From the NCBI GenBank assembly GCA_037043015.1, contig CM073323.1:25138758-25202757 (forward strand): a stretch of DNA of 64,000 bases, read 5' to 3'. This DNA comes from Bryum argenteum. Its lineage: Eukaryota; Streptophyta; Bryopsida; Bryales; Bryaceae. Below are positions 46,137 through 56,640 of the stretch, in pieces. The notes under the pieces were generated by a model. It was given only the letters and a program-made list of their open reading frames with translations, did no database searches and was not told where the DNA came from. Position numbers and translations under genes: made by a program. The stretch's first letter is position 1, and every line of letters begins with the position of its first letter.

Positions 46137-47911
46137 GTCGTAGAAAATTGAACATTACAACTTGACTGGAATGACTCAAACACACTTAGACAAGTTACTA
46201 AAACACTTTACAGATTTGAAATTGTCTAACTTAATATTAATATCGACAAACCATAATAAACAGTTCTTTATTAGCTAGTGGCTTGATTTTGTTGAGATTT
46301 TTCCTCTTATCTTAAATCCTTCTATAGTAAGTATCCATGACAAAACAATCCATTCTTTATATAATGTAGTAAATTTCACATTCTTAAGTAAAATATAGTT
46401 GGAAATTTAAGAAAGATAAATCCAACAAATGGATTAAAAATTATAAAAAATGTAAGGATAGCAAATGATGTCACTATATGAAATATTTCAATCTTATGAG
46501 TCAAACTCAAAACATTATAGAATGTTTAAAAATCAAAATCATGAAGAAGTGAAAGTATTCACCTAGTTTATGGGTCTCGGAAGGTGATGGGTCTTGGGAA
46601 GTGAAGTGTCTCTTGTCGAATAAAATAGGAACTGTGGTCGACAACACTCTTTAGAAGTTGATTGCCCATCTATTTAGGCTAGGGTAAACCGAGTGTTTCC
46701 TCTCATATAATGTAGCATAATTTTATTTTATCTTTTCGATAATTTAGTATACAACATAATTTGTTAAAGTATAAACACTGAAGATTTGAAGAATAGCCTC
46801 AAAGAAATGTTCTAAGGATAATCACATCGAGAAGAGCAAGTGTTACTATGACTAAACAAGCTTGCAAACACAAAAAGGGGTTCATGTGGTGGAAGCCGGA
46901 GGATGCTCCTTCTACAAAGGTGTTTGTGAGAGGACTATCACGGGGAACAAATTATCTCACCTTTCAAGTTTGAGCGATTTGGTGACATAAAGTAAGTTGA
47001 GGTGTGGTTATGAGGGACATTTACACCTTTGAGTTAAGGCGGTGTGGTTTTGTGAGTACTTTGATACTCAACTATGTCAAGATTTCATTTATTGTGTGAA
47101 ATATTAAAAATGTCATGGTCTACTCCTAATATATTGGTAAGAGAGAAATTGAAACCAACAACCTTGACCTTTTTAGGCATCCATATTTTGCTTTTTATTT
47201 TTTATGCAAAAGGAATGTACATAGGAAGCTCTACCAATGAACTCTCAATGAAACCTATTCTAAAAATGTTTCTTGAAAGCAACTCTTATCTTGTTTTCTA
47301 GGTAACTTTCAAAGATGCACTTGCTGTTGAGCGAGGTGAGCGAGCTTATGAGAATGCAAGACCAGTTATCAATAGTATAGAAGCCCATTGCAAAATGGCT
47401 CTTTAGGGTGTTTAATTGCCAAAATCATCATACCCGCAACGATATAACTAACTATTGTACTTAAAATATAAGTATCATATTTTACGATAATTTAAGCAAA
47501 ATAATTACAACTCTATGCTTTAATCTGTATAGTTGAAAGTAACTATTAGATTTCTTGGACTTTGTCCTCATGGGCAAGGAAGACCTACTTCAGGTGATTA
47601 TGTATCGCCGCCCCAAGCTTGTATGCCTCAAGCTCGTTTACTTCGTAGTCGGCAAACCTTGCAACATGAATATGGCAGGTTCGTTTCTCAAGGTTCCAAT
47701 ATTGCTCCAATATTATTATCTTGACCTTGTAACGGCGAGGGACAATAATTTAATCATGATCTTAATGTGGTTATTTTTTACTGTTTCAAATTTATCTCCT
47801 ACATGCCAAAAGGAGCAAGGACTACCAGAATTAAAGGATTAAAATTGGTCTCACGGCATTAAAGGATTAAAATCAAATTGTTGCAAATGTGTTAAAACAA
47901 TCTTGCTTACT

Positions 47912-47913
<2 letters not shown>

Positions 47914-47968
<55 letters not shown>
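47914..47968. repeat. (TA)n microsatellite
   Basis: About 27 TA units inside the dead RRM copy, between the exon 3-like and exon 4-like parts. Confidence 0.95.
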
Positions 47969-47971
<3 letters not shown>

Positions 47972-48497
47972 GAAGTCATGTGTTTTGTACCTAATTTAAG
48001 GTAACTTTTTTAAATTCAAATGTGTGCTTTTTAACTTTGTTCTTTCTTCAAATAGTGAGAAGGTTGTATATATTCAAGATTTGGGCTTGGTAACTCTCAT
48101 TTTAATTTGAAATTTTTGTAAGCACATAAAGGTTGTGTCTAACTTGTTCAAAGTGACTTGAGTTGTCTAAATTAACGAGTTAAGTATATTTGTATTTCTC
48201 ACTACTTTTTGATACTTTAAATAATTTGTCTCACATAATATAGTTGTATTTAAAGCATAGAACAAGTAGTTATCACCATTTTATTTAACCAAGTCATGTT
48301 ATCTCTTGTTATTTCACAAAGATTTCACAAAGACTATGCTTGATTCAATATTGTGCAAATATAAAATTTAACTTGAGAAAGGGGGTAATTCACTCACAAA
48401 TGGCGTTCTAGGACTATAGTTATGAGCATCATTCTATATAAGCAAATGAATGAGAGAGATGAAATGTAAGATAATGATTATTGAAATAGGCTCTATC

Positions 48498-48502
<5 letters not shown>

Positions 48503-48575
<73 letters not shown>
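48503..48575. repeat. (TA)n microsatellite
   Basis: About 36 TA units, second expansion within the dead RRM copy. Confidence 0.95.
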
Positions 48576-48579
<4 letters not shown>

Positions 48580-49000
48580 TTTGAAGATTAGTTTGGTAGC
48601 TTGATATTCATGGTTTCTTTTTTACATACAATAATATGTCTTATATTACAACCCTATGTGGATGTTTGTGTATCCCATAGGATTTGACACTATCTTGAAC
48701 CCCACTTTCCCTACCGTTACCCTTAGGTACTTCAGTCTTTGTAAGAGGGTTCCTTCTCTAAGTTAAGGGATTACTACATTTTTTAACGTAAGCAAACGTT
48801 TGATACTTCCTATTATTAACAATTCAATAGTTTGAAGTGTACCACGTGCTAATTGTTTGAAACCTATACAATATTAGAATGAAAACCCTTTTACCAAGTC
48901 AAGGCTACAAGATACATCTTGCTCACCAAGCTCCGTTTTGTGATTTACCGAGTCCAAGAAACTACTTTGAGTATAGGCTAACTACAAGAAGTTCCTACTT

Positions 49001-50355
49001 AGTACCCTCAAACACTTACGGTAATATATAAAACTCGGTAATATATAAAACTTGTCTATGGTTCACTCAATAGAGATCTTCGAATTTAAACATTATAATC
49101 TCACTCATGATAACAAATTTGAATCTAAGATTTGAAGTACACATACATATACAATTAAGGTAGTAGAACTTACTATAGCATCCTCACAAATACATGGCAA
49201 TTGAATTTGTGCACCTTGCTTTGAAAGAGGGCAGTTTCCAAGGTGTATAAGAGTTTTGAGGCCTTTTGACATTAGGGGTTAAAAGGTCTAATAATTAATC
49301 AATGGAACTACTACAACGAGCATGCTATCTTAGAATATATTTTTGTGTAGAAGTACACTAAATTTGATAATTAGTGTTAGATACACTAATTTACATAAAC
49401 ATGTTATAAATTTTTACTGTTGTTCAATAATTTAACCCGCTATATTGGCCAAGATGGGGGTTCTTATATAGTATCAGAATCAATGCTCTTGGTAATTTTT
49501 TTAAAACAAAAGTAAAAACTTATAGCATTTTCAAATCTTATAATAATCTAACACTAACTATCAAATTTAGTGTAGTTGGTTCTTGTCAAAGCTTCATTTT
49601 CCCTTTTTGTTTTTAAATTCTCTACAAGAGTTTGAATGAAAACCACTATTTGTGGGTTCAATTTAAGTAACGTCAGAGCATATTCTAGCACACTACAACC
49701 AGTATTTGACAAAAAAATCATCCCACGAATGGGCGGTTGGAATGCTTAATTAAAAATCCCATATGGATAATGAAATTAAAGGTTTCCTGAATTAACACCT
49801 CCTTTCCATCATGAGTTCACGACTGTAGGACCTGCCACCAGGGGTATTAATGGTTGCGAAGATCATAAATAAGAAAATCAGTTTAATGCTATGTATTAAT
49901 GAAGAAGAAGAATTCCTACCTATTTAGAGGTGGGTGTGAATAGAGTGTTCGTTCGACGTATCCTTGGATGTACAGTATGCGGCGAGGTCATCACACCAAT
50001 GGCAACGAGATTACTAACCCCTCTCGGGGTGAACACTATGCTCGTTCCTACATGGTATTTCCCCACAAGGTTTTGAGGTCCAAGAATCCCTGAGCACCAT
50101 AGTTGATTGAGCACCACACGGGCATGGGGAATGGAATTCACAATTTGATAATGAAGAAGACTTTGAATCCAAAAACATCAGGGTTGCTTGAGACTTTTGG
50201 ACTAAGAAAGAGGTGCAGAAAGTTGGCTAAGCCGAGAAAGAAACCTTTGTACCTTGCATTAGAAGTAGACATTTTTGAGGGTTCTTGGCAGTTTTGAGGC
50301 CATTCGGCTCTAGAGGTGAAAGTCTTAAGAGTTTCAAAGTGAGTCATGCTTTGTA
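49001..50355. other. AT-rich spacer with element ends, no gene recognised
   Basis: Two similar pieces, 49,230-49,275 and 50,262-50,310 (both with AGTTTTGAGGCC), look like right ends of family 1 elements. The first ends in TTAGGGGTTAA. Their left ends were not found. No coding sequence. Confidence 0.4.
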
Positions 50356-51230
50356 TAACCCCTAAACGTCCCTAGTATCGAAAAACAACATTCTGGATGA
50401 AGGGCATAAAGTTTGAAGGGTCGTACCTTCCTCATTTCAACTCCTTTTTTGACAAAATTACTTCGGTTGAGTCACAAATCAAGTTTAATTTCTGTGATAA
50501 AAATGATAGACCCATACAACAAAGTATGAATGAATGACATACATTTCGGTGGAGGCAGTTCTTGTTTTTGAGTTTTCAAACATTTAGTATGTTTTACCAT
50601 TGCAAGCCATTTATGTGAAAACGAAATAGTTTCATGATTTTTTTTTTTTTACATAAGTGAGATATTTAGATGAATCCCAACAACTTTTTAGTTGGAAGTT
50701 TTTATCTTTATAACTTTGGTATTGGATTTTCTATGAAGTTTCTACAATGAATAAAGTGAAAAAATGGATGATTCTTGAGGAGCCATATCTCCTTCACTCT
50801 CACCGTTAGATTTTTTATTTTTTTTAGATGGATTCCAATCATACGTCTAAATTTAGTGGTAGAAAGCTTGACCGGGCAATCAAAGAAAATTTGAAGATAA
50901 GACATGAATTTGAGTGCAAGGGGTATAGTTTTAAACTATTTTTTCTTTATAATTTGATTAGCAGTTTTCACCATTGCACGGCTACTATTTCAGCCAAAAT
51001 ATTTTTTGATGAATTTTTTTGGTACAATAGAGTCTTTGAGGATAAAATAAATAACTTTCTAGTTGATCAGTTTTTGATTTCAAATCTCTCGTTGGTAGTA
51101 TTCTCACTTCAAAACGAAAATGATGATATTTTGCAGTTGGTTTTGCAAACTAGTATGTCACAATCTTGTAATCTATGAGGTCTCTTGAGTGAAGGTTTGG
51201 TCCACATGATTTACAATAAGTCTACTTAAA
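50356..51230. mobile_element. Truncated family 1 element, about 0.9 kb
   Basis: Starts TAACCCCTAAACGTCCC and aligns in inverse orientation with 54,690-55,549 (blocks AAAAATGGATGATT near 50,760 and ATCTATGAGG near 51,172). It loses similarity after about 51,230 without a matching right end. No frame with support. Confidence 0.65.
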
Positions 51231-51789
51231 GTTTGTATACTAAATTACAATTGCTTATTTATTTTCCACCTATGACAATTTTTTTTGAAAATGAGCTTTT
51301 AGCTAAACATACCCCAAGGACGTAAAGGAGATAAGTTCCACAATTTAACATCAAACCGAAAAATGTGAAGTTGAATCCAAACAACATTAATGATAAGAGG
51401 TGATACAATGAACCACAAAAAACATACCTCACTCTATCCAAAAGCAAAATTAAGAGAAACTACTTCAAAAGTCCTTCCTTTTCACTAAACATGGCCAAAA
51501 TTATATTCGGCACAATCATCATCCTCACAAGCCGCAAGAGACTTTTGCGAGATCTCGAGACTTTCTGTGCACGTAAACCGAGGACCCCTTCGAAGTCGTT
51601 CGCTACCCCTCCAAAGATACACTAGACTGTTCGTCAGAGCAGAATGTTCGGCACTAGACTGAAATCCGTTAAACCACATCTACTTCGACATGCATGCACA
51701 TTTCCATTGGAATCGAAGCTCCGAATGTACTTGGCAGTACTGACAGGAATTCTCCATCTTTCGGCAGCTTCTGAGCATGAGCACGCTCA
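51231..51789. other. Spacer and probable 3' region of the small secreted-protein gene
   Basis: The composition changes from AT-rich to balanced at about 51,480. A minus-strand frame of 64 codons at 51,485-51,679 has no motif and may be 3' UTR. Confidence 0.35.
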
Positions 51790-52065
51790 TCACGCTGACA
51801 TTGGTCCCGGAGAAGTATTTGGGTGCAACCAGACCACACTCGGGCCAAAGCTGGGAGCGTAAGACGGAGGAGATTCTGCCTCAGGGGAGTAGGCAGGAGC
51901 ATACTCAGGACCATGACCGTAGTCTACCGTAGGCGCTGGCCCTCGCATGTACGGCGCCGGAGCATGTCGATGCATATCCGGAGCTCGAGCAGGAATTTGT
52001 GCATCCACTTGCACAGACATCGACACTGCAACCAGCACAACAAGAGCGATCACGCACTTCGCCAT
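51790..52065 (-). CDS. Small secreted proline/alanine-rich protein, arabinogalactan-like
   Basis: Single exon, 91 residues. The start MAKCVIALVVLVAVSMSVQ is a clear signal peptide with likely cleavage after VDA. The mature part is rich in Pro, Ala, Ser and Tyr, with APAP, GPAP and SPEAESPP motifs of the kind hydroxylated and glycosylated in plant cell-wall proteins. There is no obvious C-terminal GPI-anchor hydrophobic tail, so it is probably soluble in the wall. The upstream edge is a 23-bp tandem repeat only five bases before the ATG. The family is uncertain; a small AGP or Pro-rich peptide is the best guess. Confidence 0.6.
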   Translation of the reverse strand: MAKCVIALVVLVAVSMSVQVDAQIPARAPDMHRHAPAPYMRGPAPTVDYGHGPEYAPAYSPEAESPPSYAPSFGPSVVWLHPNTSPGPMSA

Positions 52066-52069
52066 CGTC

Positions 52070-52207
52070 GATCAACTTCCCTCGACCAGATCGATCAACT
52101 TTCCTGAATCGAATCGATCAACTTTCCTGAATCGAATCGATCAACTTTCCTGAATCGAGTCGATCAACTTTCCTGAATCGAATCGATCAATATTCCTGGA
52201 TCAGATC
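52070..52207. repeat. 23-bp tandem repeat, six units, at the start of the secreted-protein gene
   Basis: GATCAACTTTCCTGAATCG units begin at 52,070, 52,093, 52,116, 52,139, 52,162 and 52,185, an exact period of 23. Outer units are diverged, inner ones nearly identical. Each unit junction contains the palindrome ATCGAT or a near version. The repeat lies in the promoter or 5' UTR of the minus-strand gene ending at 52,065. Confidence 0.95.
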
Positions 52208-52979
52208 GATAAACCTCCGATCCCCGTCAATAACACCCACTAAGTACAAACTCGATCAAGCTCTGTATCAAAGCTAAGACTGGCGATGGTACTATCGAGA
52301 ACCGATAGATAAGATTCAGGATGGTGATGGTTACATGATTTTCAAGCAGGACGCGGTTCGAATCTTCAATTAGGGTACACAATGTCAATCTGTTGACTCA
52401 GCGTTTTAAAAATGCACTTATGAAATGCTTGTATGCAGCACCTGTAGAGTACCCAATGTCAATGAGAATATGCTTCAACAGTAAACGTCGGCGCCAAAGT
52501 TACGGAGATCGTATGCATGTGGTGTAGAGTTCATTGGTACTAGTATTCACACGGTTGCAACAGTTTCAATCTCTGCCTGCCCCTGCACTGGTTGCAACAG
52601 TTCATTCTCTTCCCAGGCTAACTTAGCTGGCTGGCGTTGCAACTGTAATCAGCGAGGTCCTCGCATGGAAAAAGCCTGCCACCGATTCCGTGCACACCTT
52701 ATTTAGGATGGCGTCCGTCCCACTGCGATTACCTCGCAACTGCCTCTCTGTACCTCGCTTGCACTCCATCACTGACGGTAGCTGCCACCATTTCGGCCTC
52801 GAACCACGAGCCTATTACTCTCACATTCCATTATTGTCAACCGCTTTCATCACCCATCCATGTTTTCGATTATGCTTTTTGAATTGATTATCACGAAATT
52901 TCCTTGAGGCGACACATGTTTCTTAATGAAAAGAAAACTCCACAAAGTAACAGTGTTAGCCCCTAAAGGAGAAGCTCTG
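52208..52979. other. Spacer, probable upstream region of the secreted-protein gene
   Basis: Balanced base composition. The frame at 52,690-52,887 has no motif. A TAGCCCCTAAAGG near 52,958 looks like another family 1 element end. Confidence 0.35.
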
Positions 52980-53590
52980 TAGTGCACTTCCAGACGGTCA
53001 TATCTAAATCTGTGAACAATGCTTCTAAATTTGATTTTGAGAAATCCAACTGTAGGATCTTGTTATCTAATTATGTGAATAATTTTTTAAAATTTGATCT
53101 TGAGACATCCCACTGTAGGATCTTGTTACCTAAGGGGCACTTCACACTATGGCCGAAGGTGGAGAGGCCGTCACATTTTTTTCATAAAAATTCAAAAACT
53201 GACAAGATCTTGGCCGTTAGATCAAAAGGATGCCTTGGACAAGGGATAAAGTGATATGGGTTTGGACTTTGGGCTTGGCCTTTGGAGGCTTCATATTACG
53301 GCCGTCCAAGTTGAGAGGCCATGGGAGTTCATGGCCAAAGCTTTGGACTTTGGGCTTGGCCTTTGGAGGCTTCATACTATGCTAGGCCAAAGGCTCCAAT
53401 TACAATAGTTTATTGGTTATTTTCAGTAAATTCCTTTGGACTCTCAACAAAGTTTGGACTCTCAATTCCACGGCCTCTCGACTTGGACGGCCATAGTGTG
53501 AAGCGCCCCTAAATCAGTGAGCATTTTTTTGAAATTTGATTTTGAGAAATCCAACTATAGGATCTTGTTATCACTGTCTAATTAGTTTTC
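52980..53590. repeat. Three diverged copies of a roughly 60-bp unit with GTAGGATCTTGTTA, interrupted by a MITE
   Basis: Units centred near 53,050, 53,110 and 53,555 share the pattern AAATTTGATTTTGAGAAATCC followed by ACTGTAGGATCTTGTTA. The second and third are separated by the insertion at 53,134-53,509. The unit is also the internal part of the family 1 elements. Confidence 0.7.
53134..53509. mobile_element. 376-bp MITE with TAA target duplication (PIF/Harbinger-like)
   Basis: Left end GGGGCACTTCACACTATGG, right end the inverse of GGGGCGCTTCACACTATGG, with inverted similarity over about 40 bp (GGCCG...GAGAGGCCGT). TAA lies on both sides. A TAA duplication with GGG-rich ends is the pattern of Tourist-like, PIF/Harbinger-dependent elements. 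An internal segment with TTGGGCTTGGCCTTTGGAGG occurs twice in direct order. No transposase. Confidence 0.85.
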
Positions 53591-54572
53591 ACACCAGTTA
53601 TTATCAATTTCACAACATCGGATCAAAGTTTAGTATTTGCAATTACAACAAATTTTTCTTAACCCCTATATTTCCTTGTTGCGAAAAGGTCTAAGTCACA
53701 AAATTTTGAGATCTCAAAGTTCACTTGGCATTCTTCTCACATACCAAATTTGAACCGTTCATTCTTCATTTGGGGGATTATAAAGGTCAAAGTTGGTTAA
53801 GTTTTTCTCCTGCGGGAACCTTCAAAACTCAACCAAAGGCCCCAACCCCCTCCCTTCCAGTATTTGAAGCTTGAAAGCCGTAAACTTGTGTGTTTTTTTA
53901 TACATCTATGCATTACTAGATGAGAGGGGGTTTGGAGTATTTTGTTTGTAAATGTTGCTCAAATGAAGCAATGTCATGGCACTTGCTTTGACAACATTCT
54001 TAAGTTTAAGTTTATTAAATTATTGATAATGTTTATTGTGAATTTGGTAACATCTTCTACTTCCTAAATGTTGCTAGAACAAATATCATGAAGTTTTAAT
54101 TTTATAAATTGAAGATGTCTTACATGATTGTACATCTTATCTAAATTGTGTCTAAAAAATGATTAGGAATTTTATCTCATTAAACAACCCTTTATCCAAT
54201 TTGTGATAAAAGCATGGCATTTAATTTTTTTTTTTTTTTTTTTTTGCAAGGGTCTAGTTTTGAACTTTTTTTCATTTGTAAATTCTCGAGGAGTTAGTTT
54301 CACGATAGCAATGTTTTTTGTGTTTCAGAACATGGGTATTCTTGAAGTGAAAGTGAACAATTTTCTCATTGGAGAGTTTTCGATTGCTATTGCTATATTG
54401 CTATAAGTTTGTTCGTAGCTTTCCGACTCTATAGTAGAACTTATGGTAATTTGTAAGTTTATTGGTACCTACTAATACCTACTAATACCTTACAATCTTG
54501 CAATCTTTGAGGCCTCATGACACAACATTTGATCCACATGACGTACAACAATTTTATCACAAGATTGTACAG
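53591..54572. other. Spacer with fragments of both small-element families
   Basis: AACCCCTATATTTCC near 53,660 resembles a family 1 end. 54,100-54,195 (ACATCTTATCTAAATTGTGT, GGAATTTTATC) is a fragment of the CACTA MITE family. 54,290-54,550 resembles the inner part of the 50,356 element. A long T run lies at 54,227-54,245. No gene recognised. Confidence 0.5.
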
Positions 54573-55549
54573 TTAACCCCTAGTAAACGTCCCAGCCTAT
54601 GTTTAGCCAAAAATCACATTTTCAAAATAAGTGTCATAGATGAAAATGAATATAAGCTATTTAGATCTCAACCGTACAAACTTGTAATAGACTTGTTGTA
54701 GGTCATGTGGACCAAAATTTGAATCATGAGGGCCTTATAGATTGCAAGACCATAACATATTAGTGCGCAAAACAAGCTACAAAATTTCATCATTTTCACT
54801 TTAGAGTGGAAAATCTACTAACAAAGCTACTCCAATGAAAAAATCTCCAACTAGAAAGTTGTTCATCTTCATCTCAATAGTACCCCTCTGTAAAAAAATA
54901 ATCATCAAAATAATTACTTGGCTCAAAAAATACCCTTGCAATATTGAAAACTACCCAAAAATTTACAAAGGGAAAATAGTCCAAAACTAGTCCCTATGCA
55001 CTCAAATCTACGCCTTATCTACGAAACATCTTCGATTTGGTCAAGATTTGTACTACTGAGAGTAGACTCTAATTAGAATCTATCCAGAAAAATAAATTTG
55101 AAATCTAACTGTGGATGAAAATGATATAGTTGTTCAAAAATCATCCATTTTTTCACTTTTTTCATTGTGGAAACATCATTGAAAATGTAATACCAAAAGT
55201 ATTTGGATCAAAAATCTTCCAAGTAGAAGATTGTTATATTTCATCTAAAGACCATGTTCATGTAAAAAATTTCATCAAAAACTATTTTTGGTTTTGCATA
55301 ATTGGCTTGTAATGATAAAACATACCTAATATCTGAAAACCCAAAACCAAAAGCTGCCTTCACTAAAATGCATGCCATTAATTCATAGTTGATTGTATGG
55401 CTCTGAAAATTTTACCATACACACTAGACTTGATTTGGGACTCAACCCAAGTGATTTCATCCAAAACGGAGTTTGGATGTTCAAGGCCTTATGGCTCTTC
55501 AAAATTTCAAAATGTAGAAAAACGTCATTGGGGGACGTTTAGGGGTTAA
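54573..55549. mobile_element. TTAA-flanked MITE, about 0.98 kb (family 1)
   Basis: Left end TTAACCCCTAGTAAACGTCCC, right end GGGGACGTTTAGGGGTTAA. Inverse relative of the truncated copy at 50,356. No coding frame. With 33,484 and 45,862 it makes three members with both ends and TTAA on each side. Confidence 0.82.
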
Positions 55550-56640
55550 GATCCAAATAACATACCTTTGATTTCATCTATGACCCTTTTTTTTTAACGA
55601 ATTATGTTTCTAAAAAATAGGCCAAATGTACACGGGTCAAAGTAAATAATGAATCAAATGATCGAGCAATTATGACTTTAATTTTACGTAAGGTCAACCT
55701 TGCAATCATCATCTATCTAGATGCTCCCTTGCTAGACGATGAGGTTCCCTCAAATGCTCACAAACGACAGATAGATTACGATTTTGAAATACAAATCTCA
55801 CAAAATAGAATGGTATGATGCAGGCAACAACTAGATGAAGGGCGGAGTGGGGAGCATGATGCCCACCCTCTTGGCCTCTCTCACATTATTGCCCTATCGG
55901 ATGCATGAGAAGAAGGAAAAAGGTGATTGCCACTTGCACAGTTGGCGGTTGCCAATCTTCTCTATGTTCTCGCTGCTGTTCACAAATCATCCGCAGGCTT
56001 GAAAGCAGGAACTTCATCCCCATTTCCTGCGCCCCTCCATGTGCCTCCTCACCGAGACCATTCCTCCCGAATCCCGTTTTTGTCTCTCTCTTTCTTTCAA
56101 AACTTCCATCGTCGCATTCCCCGTTTTTGAACTCTCCACCCATTTCTCCATTCTCCTGTAGATCGAGCTAGTCGATCACCACTTGCTGCATTCGGGTCCC
56201 ATTGTGGACTGTGTGCGCACCAGATTCTTAAAACCCTACCTGATCGATCTGAGCAGGTCACTCCCAAGTATCAGCTAACTCGGTTCAATATTCTAGCTGT
56301 TACTACCTGTGGAGCTATCTAGATTCGGGAGTGTTTCGATCAATGTAGTCATTCTCTGCGGTTTTTGATCTTGTAGGGGTACGGGTTTATCGGATGTGGT
56401 GGAGGTTGGTTCGAGGTTTCATTATTCTGATGCTTCTTTTGTTGACAATGAGCGATATTTAAATTTTGGATGAGGTTGACTTTTTTTCGGTCATTGGTTA
56501 CGAAGAGATGTTTAGGTTCGTTCGACGAGGTTTGGAGGATTGATTTGGGAATTGTTTCGTGCTTACCAGTTTGAGCAAAGTAGACTTCCGAATTAGATGC
56601 CGATCATTATGGGCAGATAGTGACGTATTGATCGGCCACA
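55550..56640. promoter_or_regulatory. Upstream region and probable 5' UTR of the OVATE-like gene
   Basis: From about 55,860 the composition becomes C/T-rich (TCTCTCTCTTTC and CCTCC stretches), typical of a plant promoter or 5' UTR. Frames of 60-88 codons here carry no motif. A possible donor (CTTGTAGG) and later AG sites leave room for a leader intron. No TATA box could be assigned with confidence. Confidence 0.4.

Larger units (their letters stand above)
46590..49000 (+). pseudogene. Third, dead copy of the RRM gene
   Basis: Recognisable pieces in order: a start region near 46,853 (ATGACTAAACAAGC for ATGGCTGAGCAAGC); AAGGTGTTTGTGAGAGGACTATC for RNP2; a damaged RNP1 around 47,030; GTAACTTTCAAAGATGC at 47,302 for exon 2, with an extra GAGCGAGGTGAGC and a TAG after AAAATGGCTCTT; an exon 3-like segment at 47,550-47,690; an exon 4-like CCCACTTTCCCTACCGTTACCC near 48,700; and an exon 5-like remnant near 48,890-48,990. 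Frameshifts and stops occur in every part. It also carries two TA-repeat expansions. Confidence 0.8.

Noticed and set aside
51823-52153. Plus-strand Arg/His-rich frames over the secreted-protein gene and the 23-bp repeat
   Set aside because: Antisense shadows of the signal-peptide gene and products of the tandem repeat.
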